A stretch of DNA of 64,000 nt, from NCBI RefSeq assembly GCF_030411955.1, contig NZ_JASNRA010000016.1:51939-115938 (forward strand), in the 5' to 3' direction. The notes beneath the pieces are model-generated. The model had not been told where the DNA came from. It worked only from the letters and a program-made list of their open reading frames with translations, and searched no databases. Every line of letters starts with the position of its first letter. Positions within the stretch are counted from its first letter, which is position 1. This document shows, piece by piece, positions 9,172 through 17,569 of the stretch. Made by a program: the position numbers and the translations under genes. This stretch comes from Massilia sp. YIM B02443. Lineage in GTDB: Bacteria > Pseudomonadota > Gammaproteobacteria > Burkholderiales > Burkholderiaceae_D.

Positions 9172-9729
9172 TCACGACGGCGCCTCAAGGCCGTCGCAGC
9201 CGCGCTCGCGCGCCGGATTACACAGGCGCGCGCGGCCGAGCATATTGATTTTAATGCGGCGGATCTGGCCGCCGTGAAACAGCGACAGCGTACCGAGCCG
9301 CGACGCGGCGCTGTTGGTGTCGCTGCAACTGCGTCCCGCGCCATTGTAGGCGATGTATTGCGGCGGCGCTGGGCTGGTGAACGAATAGCCGACCACCAGG
9401 CCGGCCGGCAACGGCGGACGCACTGCAAGAATGGTGTCGCCGTCGTTCGGCCGCCGATCGTCGTTGCGGTCGACGAACACGGTCCAGCCACGTGCCCAGT
9501 CGAAGCCGTCCGGATCGTTGGGCGCCAGCTTGACCCGTTCGTTGCGCGCGATCGCCTGCGCGCGCGTCAGCTGGATCGCGCCATACAGTTCGCCCGAGGC
9601 AGTGCGCAACTGCTGGGCACGCACCAGCTGGTGCAGATTGGGCGCCGCTGTCGCCGTCGTGACCGCGACAATACCGAGCACGACCACCAGTTCGGTCAGC
9701 GACATGCCGGCGCAGTGCGGACGAGCCAT
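9172..9729 (-). CDS. Minor pseudopilin, GspH/FimT family
   Basis: A type IV pilin-like protein of about 185 residues. The short basic leader MARPHCAG is followed by a processing site and the methylated N-terminal helix MSLTELVVVLGIVAVTT. Glutamate 5 of the mature protein, needed for assembly, is present. The C-terminal globular part has the GspH/FimT pattern, with a helix rich in QAIARNERV, a WTVFVDRN strand region and a late FHGGQIRRI strand. Longer in-frame starts exist, but they would give an unusually long leader. It is the last pilin gene of the cluster, 44 bases after the pilE-like gene. Confidence 0.85.
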   Translation of the reverse strand: MARPHCAGMSLTELVVVLGIVAVTTATAAPNLHQLVRAQQLRTASGELYGAIQLTRAQAIARNERVKLAPNDPDGFDWARGWTVFVDRNDDRRPNDGDTILAVRPPLPAGLVVGYSFTSPAPPQYIAYNGAGRSCSDTNSAASRLGTLSLFHGGQIRRIKINMLGRARLCNPARERGCDGLEAPS

Positions 9730-9773
9730 GAGGCAGGCCCGCTGGCTGCCCGGAGCGCGGACAGATTGCCGTA

Positions 9774-10223
9774 TCATGGCCAGCATTTCGTCGACGGCCC
9801 GTCCGCCGCCTGTTCGCCATTGCTGTCGAAGGTCAGCGCACCGCATTCAGGATCGCGGAAGCGCGCATTGACCCGGTCCGTGCCGGGCCGCGCGCGCACC
9901 ACCACGCATTGCGCGATGTCCTGGCCCGGACAGGCGTAGGCGTCGAGCTCATAGGCGCTGGCGGCCGGACTGGCGCCGATCCACCAGCGGAAACGGCTGT
10001 CGCCGCCATTCGCGGATGTGCCCGAGAAAGCCGTGTAGGAATGGTGCATGGCGCGGTACTGCTCCTGGCGCTGCATCGCGTCGAGCAGCGCCAGCTGGGC
10101 TTCGGCCCGGCGCGCCATCACCATCTGCCGTTCGTACGACGGATAGACCATGGCCGCCAGGATGCCGAGCACCACCAGCACGATCAACGCTTCGATCAGC
10201 GTAAAGGCCGCTTGATGCCACAT
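9774..10223 (-). CDS. Type IV pilin-like protein (PilE family)
   Basis: A 149-residue prepilin whose helix FTLIEALIVLVVLGILAAMVYPSYERQMV is typical of PilE-type minor pilins. Two cysteines near the C-terminus (CGALTF and KCWP) could form the D-loop disulfide. The residue before the cleavage point is Ala rather than the usual Gly, which may slow prepilin peptidase. I chose the ATG at 10223, preceded by GAGGGCGAG. An in-frame ATG at 10253 would overlap pilX by 14 bases. It lies 16 bases after pilX and is cotranscribed with the other minor pilins. Confidence 0.87.
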   Translation of the reverse strand: MWHQAAFTLIEALIVLVVLGILAAMVYPSYERQMVMARRAEAQLALLDAMQRQEQYRAMHHSYTAFSGTSANGGDSRFRWWIGASPAASAYELDAYACPGQDIAQCVVVRARPGTDRVNARFRDPECGALTFDSNGEQAADGPSTKCWP

Positions 10224-10239
10224 TGCGCTCGCCCTCGTC

Positions 10240-10881
10240 TCAGTTGGATGCATACGATTCGCTCCAGTTGCCCAGTTCGCGCCAGCCGACGCGCCGGCCC
10301 GGCGTGCCGTCGTGCGGCTTGCGGTAGTAGGCTTGTAGCGCGGCCCAGGTGTGCTGCATGGCGCCGGCGCCACGCGCCGTGATCCGGTACAGGTGGGCGT
10401 CGCCGCCGGCCGGCATCAGTTCGATCAGGTAGCGCGGCGCCTCGAGCTGCAAGCCAGCCTCGCCGTCCGGCATCCGGCTGCCGGTAAAGGTGCCGAACAC
10501 GACTGCCGGACCTTCGTCCTCGGCCAGGATCGCGGCGTGGCGCTCCTGGCCTGGATCGTGCGCGCACAAGCCGTTGTACGGCGTGCCGCCACGGCAGCCA
10601 ATCTCGAACACACCCGGCTGACCGGCCGCGAACGCCGCCGCGCGTGCCGACCCGGGAGCGCTGCCGCCTTCGATGTCGTGCTCGGCGTCGAACAGCGCGG
10701 CATCGGCCATCTGCAGCGCCAGCACACGGTCACGCTCATGCCCGGCGGCGCGGGCGTTCTGCAGCGCGCTACGGGTCGATGCGATGCCGGTCATTAGTAC
10801 GGCCAGCATCAGGATCAGCGCCGTCAGGAGTGCAGCGCCGCCCTGACGTTGCCGCTGTCGCATAAAGGAAAATCGTCGCAT
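10240..10881 (-). CDS. pilX: Type IV pilus assembly protein PilX
   Basis: A 213-residue minor pilin-like protein with a basic leader (RQRQRQGG) and the PilX/PilW-type hydrophobic helix AALLTALILMLAVLMTGIAS. The body has the alternating QNARAAGHERDRVLALQMADAALFDAE pattern seen in PilX. These proteins prime pilus assembly at the inner membrane. A second ATG six codons downstream is also possible. It lies nine bases after pilW. The usual neighbour pilY1 is absent. Confidence 0.85.
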   Translation of the reverse strand: MRRFSFMRQRQRQGGAALLTALILMLAVLMTGIASTRSALQNARAAGHERDRVLALQMADAALFDAEHDIEGGSAPGSARAAAFAAGQPGVFEIGCRGGTPYNGLCAHDPGQERHAAILAEDEGPAVVFGTFTGSRMPDGEAGLQLEAPRYLIELMPAGGDAHLYRITARGAGAMQHTWAALQAYYRKPHDGTPGRRVGWRELGNWSESYASN

Positions 10882-10890
10882 GGACAGGCC

Positions 10891-12090
10891 TCAGCGCTTC
10901 GCCACGATCGACAATGCCGACGCCTGCGCCAACGTTTGCGGCGGCATTCGCGAGAGTGCACGCGGTAGCGCTTCGCGCGGACGCTCAATGGTCGACTCTC
11001 CTGGCCCTGACCGTGCTGGACGACCTTGCGCCTCAGGCGGTTCCGCTGCCTCTGGCGGATCTGTCGGCTGCGCCGGGTCCGGTGGCTCCGCCGGGTCCGG
11101 GTCCGGCGCCGGCGCTCCGCCAGGCGGCGCGGGCGGTAACATCACCGGCAGCGCGACCGTGACCTCATACACCTTGCGCATACGTATCTCGCGAGCACGT
11201 CCGGCCAGCGCCATTTCGCTCAGCCGCGTGCCGCGGTCCGCCTGCGCGAACGCCGCGCCATAGTCCGGCCCGAACAGGTCGTGAACGATGGCGCCGCCCA
11301 GCCCGGAATCGGCCCGCGGTCCATGCAGCAGCAACGCCACCCGCACCGTCGCCACCCGCTTCCAGTGCGTGCGCCTGCGCAGCTCGGCCGAGCGTTCGTC
11401 CGGTGTGGCGCCCGTCAGCAGCAGTCCGGCGTCGAGCGCCTGCAGCTCACGCGCATTCAGATAGCGATTCGGCGTGCCGTCATCGTCGGTATCCAGTCCG
11501 TACAGCACCTGGAAGCTGTCCACCCCGCCGGCCACGGCATCGGACGACCAGTTGCTGTGGCCACGGTACTTGCAGCGCAGCTCGGCCACGCCCTGTGCAT
11601 TGCGCGCGACGTAGAAGATGCTCCAGCCCTCCTCCTCGCGGTTGACCGGAAATCCAGCGCAATCGAGCGTCGCGCCGTCGCCATCCGGCGCATTGCCGCT
11701 ACCGGAAAAGCGCAATGCCAGCACGTCGCTGCCATTGGCGACGTCCGGCAACAGCACGTCGACGCCGGGATCGGTGCGCGACAATGACGCCGCGTCGAAT
11801 CCGACGATGCGGGCCGGCGCCTCCGGATCGGGTTCGGGACTGAGCTCCCAGTCGACATGCGCCGCCATGCGCACCGCACGCGCCAGGGCGTCCATCGCAT
11901 AACGTCCGCTATCGTCCATTTCGGTCGTTTCGACCAACGCGGCATGCGCGCGGGTGCTGGAGATCAAGAGGGAACCCGTGGCCAGCAGCACGACCAGCCC
12001 GAGCGCCATCGCCACCATCAGCTCGATGACGGTCAGGCCGCGCTGCCTGCTGGCGCGCCCTGCCCCTGGATGGTCAGGACGCTGCCTCAT
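10891..12090 (-). CDS. pilW: Type IV pilus assembly protein PilW with proline-rich tail
   Basis: A 399-residue minor pilin. The leader ends at RG before LTVIELMVAMALGLVVLLATG, a normal prepilin helix with Glu5. The middle has the PilW globular pattern, including AVRMAAHVDW and a SDVLALRFSG strand. The last 90 or so residues are unusual: a Pro/Asp/Glu/Ala run of PDPDPAEPP-type repeats, then a basic stretch. Its ATG overlaps the pilV stop as ATGA, so translation is probably coupled. Start choice is set by this overlap and by leader length. Confidence 0.88.
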   Translation of the reverse strand: MRQRPDHPGAGRASRQRGLTVIELMVAMALGLVVLLATGSLLISSTRAHAALVETTEMDDSGRYAMDALARAVRMAAHVDWELSPEPDPEAPARIVGFDAASLSRTDPGVDVLLPDVANGSDVLALRFSGSGNAPDGDGATLDCAGFPVNREEEGWSIFYVARNAQGVAELRCKYRGHSNWSSDAVAGGVDSFQVLYGLDTDDDGTPNRYLNARELQALDAGLLLTGATPDERSAELRRRTHWKRVATVRVALLLHGPRADSGLGGAIVHDLFGPDYGAAFAQADRGTRLSEMALAGRAREIRMRKVYEVTVALPVMLPPAPPGGAPAPDPDPAEPPDPAQPTDPPEAAEPPEAQGRPARSGPGESTIERPREALPRALSRMPPQTLAQASALSIVAKR

Positions 12091-12614
12091 CGCGCCACCA
12101 TCGACACGAACGCCGGCCCATCGCCGCTGCCATGCCAGCCGATCTTGATCGCGACCGGCGCATTCGCATCGCCGCTGCATGCCCACCGGTAGCGCTCACC
12201 CGCCGCGTCCCACGGCGCGCCATCGCGGCAGACGGCGATACGTCCACCCGGGAAGCGCCCATGCACCGCCAGCCGCGTCTCGTGCAAATCGAACGCCGCC
12301 AGCGCCAGTGGATCGCATGCGCCCGCGCCGTAGCACGAGCCACTCCCCGCAGGCGGACCCGCTTCGTGCGCGTCGTAATCGAAGCCAGTATAGGGATTGG
12401 CGCCATCCGGCAGCGTGCTGAGCTGCGCGTTGGCCTGCATGCGCGCCGCCAGCGATGCCGCCAGCCGGGCCGCTTCGGAGGTCAGCGCCGCATGCTGGCG
12501 CGTACGCTGCGCGGCCAGCTGCGCCGCACCGGCGCCGACGATGCCGACGGCCAGCACGAACAGCGCCACCAGCACTTCGATGAGCGTGAATCCATCCTGT
12601 CGAACCTTGTGCAC
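12087..12614 (-). CDS. pilV: Type IV pilus modification protein PilV
   Basis: A 175-residue minor pilin with leader MHKVRQDG and mature helix FTLIEVLVALFVLAVGIVGAGAAQL, matching the PilV consensus. A Q-rich segment after the helix (QLAAQRTRQHA) and a late cysteine pair are typical. PilV with PilW, PilX and FimT-like pilins forms the priming and tip complex of type IV pili. It is the first gene of the minor-pilin set and runs into pilW by a 4-base overlap. A 147-base gap separates it from nrdR. Confidence 0.9.
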   Translation of the reverse strand: MHKVRQDGFTLIEVLVALFVLAVGIVGAGAAQLAAQRTRQHAALTSEAARLAASLAARMQANAQLSTLPDGANPYTGFDYDAHEAGPPAGSGSCYGAGACDPLALAAFDLHETRLAVHGRFPGGRIAVCRDGAPWDAAGERYRWACSGDANAPVAIKIGWHGSGDGPAFVSMVAR

Positions 12615-12761
12615 ACAAGCCTCCCGATAACGGTAGCGAGCTGTGAAGTTATCAGGCAGGTGTCATGCGTCCGTGCGTCAGCGCAAGCGTGCGCGGGCAG
12701 GAAATGGGAACTGCGGAAAGGGAAAATGGTCGAGCCGAAGCGGCCGACAATCAGGTGTGAT

Positions 12762-13229
12762 TCAATCGCCCAGCTTGCGCTGATGCCCGACTTCGGCCAG
12801 CGCTTCCTGGAACTCGTCCAGGTCTTCGAAATTCTTGTAGACCGAGGCGAAGCGGATGTACGCGATCTTGTCCAGGCGCTTGAGCTCGGCCATGACCAGC
12901 TCGCCGACGTAGTTGGTATCGACTTCGCGCCGTCCGCTGGTGAGCAGCTTTTCTTCGATCGAGGCCACGGCGCGGTCGATATCCTCGGCCGCCACCGGAC
13001 GCTTCCTCAGCGCCAGCATCAGGCTGCCGCGCAGCTTGGACGAGGCGTATTCGGTGCGGCTGCCGTTCTTCTTGACCAGGATCGGCATCGACAGCTCGAT
13101 CCGCTCGTAGGTCGTGAAGCGCTTGTCGCACTTGCCGCAGCGGCGCCGGCGCCGGATGGCGTCCCCTTCCTCGGATACGCGGGTATCGAGGACCTGGGTT
13201 TCTTCACACTGACAGAAGGGACATTTCAT
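12762..13229 (-). CDS. nrdR: Transcriptional repressor NrdR
   Basis: A 155-residue regulator of ribonucleotide reductase genes. The zinc ribbon has CPFC near residue 3 and CGKC near residue 31, followed by the basic RRRRRC segment and RFTTYERIE. The ATP-cone domain (about 49-139) binds ATP or dATP so that repression follows dNTP status. Length and motifs are standard. Only about 20 bases separate its ATG from the U-tract of the glyA terminator, so it must use read-through from glyA or a promoter overlapping that terminator. The Shine-Dalgarno is weak. Confidence 0.97.
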   Translation of the reverse strand: MKCPFCQCEETQVLDTRVSEEGDAIRRRRRCGKCDKRFTTYERIELSMPILVKKNGSRTEYASSKLRGSLMLALRKRPVAAEDIDRAVASIEEKLLTSGRREVDTNYVGELVMAELKRLDKIAYIRFASVYKNFEDLDEFQEALAEVGHQRKLGD

Positions 13230-13249
13230 GGCGCCGGGCGGTTAAAGCT

Positions 13250-13278
13250 AAAAACAATGGGGCCGGCGAACCGGCCCC
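13250..13278 (-). terminator. Rho-independent terminator of glyA
   Basis: An 8-bp perfect GC stem (GGGGCCGG / CCGGCCCC) with a 4-base loop, followed on the minus strand by ATTG and five T. It starts eight bases past the glyA stop. The four bases between stem and T-run make it slightly imperfect, so some read-through into nrdR is likely. Confidence 0.65.
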
Positions 13279-13285
13279 GAGGACA

Positions 13286-14533
13286 TCAGGCCGCGTAGAC
13301 CGGGTACTTGTCGGTCAGGACCTTCACTTCGGCCTTGACGCGCTCGATGGTCGCTTCGTCGTGTGGATTGTCCAGCACGTCGGCGATCAGGTGGCCGACC
13401 TTGACCGCGTCTTCTTCCTTGAAGCCGCGGGTGGTGAAGGCCGGGCTGCCGAGACGGATGCCCGAAGTCACGAACGGCTTCTGCGGGTCGTTCGGGATGC
13501 CGTTCTTGTTGCAGGTCATGTGCGCCTTGCCCAGGATCGCTTCCGCTTCCTTGCCGGTGAGGTTCTTCGAACGCAGGTCGACCAGCATCACGTGCGACTC
13601 GGTACGGCCCGAGACGATGCGCAGACCGCGCGCAATCAGGGTCTCGGCCAGCGCCTTGGCGTTCTTGACCACTTGCTGCTGGTACGACTTGAACTCCGGC
13701 GACAGCGCTTCCTTGAACGCCACTGCCTTGCCGGCGATCACGTGCATCAGCGGACCGCCCTGGATGCCAGGGAAGATCGCCGAATTGATGGCCTTTTCGT
13801 GCTCGGCCTTCATCAGGATGATGCCGCCGCGCGGACCGCGCAGCGATTTGTGGGTGGTCGAGGTGACGAAGTCGGCGAACGGCACCGGGTTCGGGTACTC
13901 GCCTGCGGCGATCAGGCCGGCGTAGTGGGCCATGTCGACCATAAAGTAGGCGCCGACGTCCTTGGCGACCTTGGCGATGCGCTCGAAGTCGATGCGCAGC
14001 GCGAACGCCGATGCGCCGGCGATGATCATCTTCGGCTTGTGTTCATGCGCCTGCTTTTCCAGCGCATCGTAGTCGATGTCTTCTTCGGCGGTCAGGCCGT
14101 AGGAGACGACGTTGAACCATTTGCCCGACATGTTCAGCGCCATGCCGTGGGTCAGGTGGCCGCCTTCGGCCAGCGACATGCCCATGATGGTGTCGCCGGG
14201 TTTCAGCATGGCGAAGAACACGCCCTGGTTGGCCTGCGAGCCCGAGTTCGGCTGGACGTTGGCGGCTTCGGCGCCGAACAGCTGCTTGACGCGGTCGATC
14301 GCCAGTTGCTCGGCGACGTCGACGTATTCGCAGCCGCCGTAGTAGCGCTTGCCTGGATAGCCTTCAGCGTACTTGTTGGTCAGTTGCGAGCCCTGCGCTT
14401 GCATCACGGCCGGCGAGGTGTAGTTTTCGGACGCGATCAGCTCGATGTGATCTTGCTGGCGAACGTTTTCCTTCTGGATGGCACTCCACAGTTCCGGGTC
14501 GATGTTGGCGAGCGTATGGTCTTTGGCAAACAT
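13286..14533 (-). CDS. glyA: Serine hydroxymethyltransferase
   Basis: A PLP enzyme that converts serine plus tetrahydrofolate into glycine and 5,10-methylene-THF, the main one-carbon source for purine and thymidylate synthesis. The 415-residue sequence has [14 protein letters not shown] near the N-terminus, [13 protein letters not shown], the [13 protein letters not shown] stretch with the PLP-interacting Asp and His, and the lysine motif [13 protein letters not shown] (here STTHKSL). GGAG precedes the ATG. The leader is about 250 bases long and contains a ZTP riboswitch, so expression is tied to folate/purine status. A terminator follows. Confidence 0.98.
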   Translation of the reverse strand: MFAKDHTLANIDPELWSAIQKENVRQQDHIELIASENYTSPAVMQAQGSQLTNKYAEGYPGKRYYGGCEYVDVAEQLAIDRVKQLFGAEAANVQPNSGSQANQGVFFAMLKPGDTIMGMSLAEGGHLTHGMALNMSGKWFNVVSYGLTAEEDIDYDALEKQAHEHKPKMIIAGASAFALRIDFERIAKVAKDVGAYFMVDMAHYAGLIAAGEYPNPVPFADFVTSTTHKSLRGPRGGIILMKAEHEKAINSAIFPGIQGGPLMHVIAGKAVAFKEALSPEFKSYQQQVVKNAKALAETLIARGLRIVSGRTESHVMLVDLRSKNLTGKEAEAILGKAHMTCNKNGIPNDPQKPFVTSGIRLGSPAFTTRGFKEEDAVKVGHLIADVLDNPHDEATIERVKAEVKVLTDKYPVYAA

Positions 14534-14663
14534 GTAAAACTCCAATCGAATGAAATCCAGGCAACGGGCAACGCAGCAGGCGCGGGCGGCTCGGCGGACG
14601 GCCGCCGGGGAGGCGGCCGCGGGCAAGCGCGATCCAACGCGAGTCAACGCAAACCGGTTGATG

Positions 14664-14782
14664 GCTGCCCAGGCGAACGGCGAAATGGCATCTCACGTTC
14701 CCCGGTGGGTGTCCACCTTCGACCGGGCGCCATTGCATTGTTCAGGCAGCGCGCACGGTGTTTCGCCAGTCACGTGAGACTT
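14664..14782 (-). ncRNA. ZTP (pfl motif) riboswitch in the glyA leader
   Basis: Read on the minus strand, the leader carries all conserved blocks of the ZMP/ZTP-sensing pfl aptamer. These are GTGACTGGCGA (14763-14773), CCACCGGGGA (14699-14708) and CCGTTCGCCTGGGCA (14666-14680). Closing stem P1 is perfect: TCTCACGT (14772-14779) pairs with ACGTGAGA (14691-14698). The CGCC..GGGC block that forms P3 and the pseudoknot is intact. ZTP riboswitches are known upstream of glyA, purH and folD genes and switch on one-carbon metabolism when 10-formyl-THF is short. The platform downstream has a strong GC hairpin but no T-run, so control may be translational or Rho-linked rather than by intrinsic termination. 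Confidence 0.9.
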
Positions 14783-14793
14783 AGGGACTCCAG

Positions 14794-14822
14794 ATTGTAC
14801 TGAAGTCCCCATTTTAGGGCAA
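14794..14822 (-). promoter_or_regulatory. glyA promoter (sigma70-like)
   Basis: On the minus strand TTGCCC (14817-14822) and TACAAT (14794-14799) are separated by exactly 17 bases. Transcription would begin near 14787, just ahead of riboswitch stem P1. This supports both calls. Confidence 0.75.
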
Positions 14823-14953
14823 GGAAACTGCTGACGCCGCGCCGGGGCGGCGCCGAACAGGATGGCGCCAGCGCAGGCGTGGTCGTTTCGGCTACAATTT
14901 TCCGATTCCGCAGCACGCAATCCCGCACCCTCACGCCCAGCAAGGACAGCTTC

Positions 14954-15703
14954 ATGATCGTTTTCATCACCGGCGCATCGGCCGGCTTCGGCGCCGAAAT
15001 GGCGCGCACCTTCGCCCACAACGGCCACCGCGTGATCCTGGCCGCACGCCGCACCGACCGCATCGAGGACCTGGCGCGCGAGCTGGGCGAGTCGGCGCTG
15101 GCCGTCACCCTGGACGTCACCAGTCAGGCCTCGATCGACGCCGCCCTGGCCGGCCTGCCGCCTCAATGGCGCCCGATCGACGTGCTGATCAACAATGCCG
15201 GCCTGGCGCTGAACACGCTGCCGGCACACCAGGTGCCGCTGGCCGACTGGCACACCATGATCGCCACCAACTGCCAGGGCCTGGTCAGCATGACCCACGC
15301 CGTGCTGCCCGACATGGTGGCGCGCGGCAGCGGCCTGGTGATCAATATCGGTTCGACCGCCGGCCACTATCCCTACCCGGGCGGCAATGTCTATGGCGCC
15401 ACCAAGGCCTTCGTCGAACAGTTCACGCTCAACCTGCGCGCCGACCTGGTCGGTACCGGCGTGCGCGCCACCAATATCGCCCCGGGCCTGTGCGGCGGCA
15501 CCGAATTCTCGAACGTGCGCTTCAAGGGCGACGACGCGGCCGCGGCCAAGGTGTACGAAGGCACCACCCCGCTCACCGCCAAGGACATCGCCGACACCGC
15601 GCTCTGGATTGCCAGCCTGCCGCCACACGTCAACGTCAACAGCATCGAACTGATGCCGACCTGCCAGGGATTTTCGCCATTCACGATCAAACGCGCCGGG
15701 TGA
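14954..15703 (+). CDS. ydfG: Short-chain dehydrogenase, YdfG-type 3-hydroxy acid dehydrogenase
   Basis: A 249-residue Rossmann-fold NADP-dependent oxidoreductase. The nucleotide motif is TGASAGFG, the adenine pocket NNAG, and the catalytic triad Ser (INIGSTAG), Tyr and Lys (YGATKAF). The arginine pair in the ARR segment after strand 2 points to NADP preference. From memory of the E. coli sequence, the protein resembles YdfG along its whole length, including GGTEFSNVRFKGDD. YdfG oxidises L-allo-threonine and 3-hydroxypropionate and reduces malonic semialdehyde. The ATG at 14954 follows AAGGA. It is a single gene divergent from glyA. Confidence 0.9.
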   Translation: MIVFITGASAGFGAEMARTFAHNGHRVILAARRTDRIEDLARELGESALAVTLDVTSQASIDAALAGLPPQWRPIDVLINNAGLALNTLPAHQVPLADWHTMIATNCQGLVSMTHAVLPDMVARGSGLVINIGSTAGHYPYPGGNVYGATKAFVEQFTLNLRADLVGTGVRATNIAPGLCGGTEFSNVRFKGDDAAAAKVYEGTTPLTAKDIADTALWIASLPPHVNVNSIELMPTCQGFSPFTIKRAG

Positions 15704-15947
15704 TCACCCGACCGTTTAGCGGATTTCCACGAAACACGCGATGGATACTGGGCAGCAATACCGCACATTTGTGAGAAAGTGTTACAGTGATTGGTGTTTT
15801 GACAGCATTTCACGTCTACTACTGCGCAACAGCATGTCTTTATGCACCATCTGTGTAGATATTTGCATGTTTAGTGTTCGTCAGCGTACATATCCGCGGA
15901 TGAATTCGCGTAAAATGTTTCCCGTTTTCATTTAAAAAGCAGCAAAC

Positions 15948-16349
15948 ATGTCCGTTTTTCACTGGCCAGTCAGGGTGTACTACGAAGATACCGACGCCGG
16001 CGGCATTGTTTTCTATGCTAACTACCTGAAGTTCTTCGAGCGCGCCCGCACCGAGTGGCTGCGTGCGCTGGGCGTGCAACAGCAAACCCTGCTCGAGAAC
16101 GACGGCGCGGCCTTCGTCGTCAAGAACGTCACCCTGGATTATCACGGCGCAGCCCGTCTCGACGACGAGCTGACCATCCGCACCCGCGTCGACAAGCTCG
16201 GCCGCGCGTCGGTCCAGTTTGCCCAGGAAGCGTGGCGCGGCGAAGAGCTGCTCAACAGCGCCAGCGTCAAGGTCGGCTGCGTCGACATCGCGACCATGCG
16301 CCCCCGTTCCCTGCCCGAGCATGTCGCTGCTAAAATGCGTGCCGCCTGA
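15948..16349 (+). CDS. ybgC: Tol-Pal associated acyl-CoA thioesterase YbgC
   Basis: A 133-residue hotdog-fold thioesterase. The catalytic region near the N-terminus reads YYEDTDAGGIVFYANYLKFFERARTEW, with the active-site Asp and the typical tyrosine and asparagine. YbgC hydrolyses short acyl-CoA or acyl-ACP and is linked to phospholipid metabolism. It opens the Tol-Pal operon, 52 bases before tolQ, as in many proteobacteria. The 244-base gap upstream should hold the operon promoter. A TAAAAT near 15911 is a candidate -10 without a clear -35. Confidence 0.95.
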   Translation: MSVFHWPVRVYYEDTDAGGIVFYANYLKFFERARTEWLRALGVQQQTLLENDGAAFVVKNVTLDYHGAARLDDELTIRTRVDKLGRASVQFAQEAWRGEELLNSASVKVGCVDIATMRPRSLPEHVAAKMRAA

Positions 16350-16401
16350 ACAACCTTAAGTTCAAGCCAACTACTTACTGCCAACCTCACCGTCCAACAC
16401 G

Positions 16402-17085
16402 ATGACCGCGACCCAAGACCTTTCGTTTATTTCCCTGATCAGCAATGCCCACGTGCTCGTGCAGCTGATCATGGCCTTGCTGCTGCTGCTGTCGATCGTG
16501 AGCTGGACCTACATCTTCCGCAAGGTGTTCGCGATCCGCGCCGCGCGCGCCCAGACCGAGCAGTTCGAGCGCAGCTTCTGGGCCGGCGGCAACCTGCACA
16601 CCCTGCACCAGAGCGCCAGCAGCCAGCGCGACCAGAGCGGCGCCCTGGCCCGCATCTTCGAAGCCGGCATGGGCGAATTCATCAAGGGCAAGCAAGCCTC
16701 GCGCGACGCGCTCGACATGAACTCGGTGCTCGACGGCGCACGGCGCGCCATGCGCGCCTCGTTCCAGCGCGAACTGGACGCCCTCGACACCCACCTGAAC
16801 TTCCTGGCGTCGGTCGGCTCGGTCTCGCCGTACATCGGCCTGCTGGGCACGGTGTGGGGCATCATGAACGCCTTCCGCGGCCTGGCCAGCGTCGAGCAGG
16901 CCACGCTGGCGATCGTCGCCCCCGGCATCGCCGAAGCGCTGATCGCCACCGCGATCGGCCTGTTCGCCGCGATTCCGGCCGTGGTCGCCTACAACCGCTT
17001 CACCCACGACATCGATCGCCTGGCCAACCGTTTCGAGAGCTTCGTCGAAGAATTCTCGAACATCCTGCAGCGCCAGTCGCGCTGA
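16402..17085 (+). CDS. tolQ: Tol-Pal system inner-membrane protein TolQ
   Basis: A 227-residue proton-channel subunit of the Tol envelope-constriction motor. It has three membrane helices: residues about 17-38 (VLVQLIMALLLLLSIVSWTYI), then about 134-154 (SVSPYIGLLGTVWGIM region) and about 170-190 (AEALIATAIGLFAAIPAVVAY). A large cytoplasmic loop separates the first two. The GLLGTVWG and ATAIGLFAAIPAV motifs are shared with ExbB and MotA. It works with TolR, coupling proton flow to TolA. It lies between ybgC and tolR with short spacers. Confidence 0.97.
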   Translation: MTATQDLSFISLISNAHVLVQLIMALLLLLSIVSWTYIFRKVFAIRAARAQTEQFERSFWAGGNLHTLHQSASSQRDQSGALARIFEAGMGEFIKGKQASRDALDMNSVLDGARRAMRASFQRELDALDTHLNFLASVGSVSPYIGLLGTVWGIMNAFRGLASVEQATLAIVAPGIAEALIATAIGLFAAIPAVVAYNRFTHDIDRLANRFESFVEEFSNILQRQSR

Positions 17086-17109
17086 TCCGGGCGAACAAGG
17101 GAGACCGGG

Positions 17110-17541
17110 ATGGCATTTTCCAGCAGCATGCGCGGCGGCCGCCGCCGCAAGTTCAAGTCCGAGATCAACGTCGTGCCCTACATCGACGTGATGCTGGTGC
17201 TGCTCATCATCTTCATGGCGGTGCCGGCCAACGAAGCGCCGAGCGTGGTCAACCTGCCGCGCGCCGAGAAATCGGCGCTGCCGCCGGACAGCTACATCCA
17301 GATTTCGGTGCAGCCCGAAAACCGCCTGTCGATCGGCGTGCACGGCAAGAACCGCACCGGCATGGATGACGTCGCCGACCGTTCGGCCCTGCTGCAGCGC
17401 CTGCAGGCCCTGCACGACGAGAACCCGGACTATCCGGTGCTGATCGCGGGCGACCGCGAGAGCAAGTACGAAGACGTGATCCTCTTGATTTCGGAAGCCA
17501 AGAAGATGGGCATCAACCGCGTCGGCCTGGCCACCAAGTGA
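17110..17541 (+). CDS. tolR: Tol-Pal system protein TolR
   Basis: A 143-residue ExbD/TolR protein with a basic N-terminus (RGGRRRKFKSEIN), one membrane helix (VVPYIDVMLVLLIIFM) bearing the essential proton-carrying Asp in YIDVML, and a periplasmic domain that ends in a region binding peptidoglycan and TolA. It lies 24 bases after tolQ and 28 before tolA, consistent with operon expression. The length is typical. Confidence 0.97.
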   Translation: MAFSSSMRGGRRRKFKSEINVVPYIDVMLVLLIIFMAVPANEAPSVVNLPRAEKSALPPDSYIQISVQPENRLSIGVHGKNRTGMDDVADRSALLQRLQALHDENPDYPVLIAGDRESKYEDVILLISEAKKMGINRVGLATK

Positions 17542-17569
17542 TCCACGAGCACACCCTGCATACCCAGCA

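Larger units (their letters stand above)
14534..14953. other. Divergent glyA / ydfG regulatory region
   Basis: A 420-base gap holding, on the minus strand, the glyA promoter (14794-14822), the ZTP riboswitch (about 14664-14782) and a GC-rich hairpin of its expression platform (CGGCCGCC / GGCGGCCG, 14599-14619). On the plus strand a TACAAT hexamer at 14893-14898 is a candidate -10 element for the dehydrogenase gene. Confidence 0.75.
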
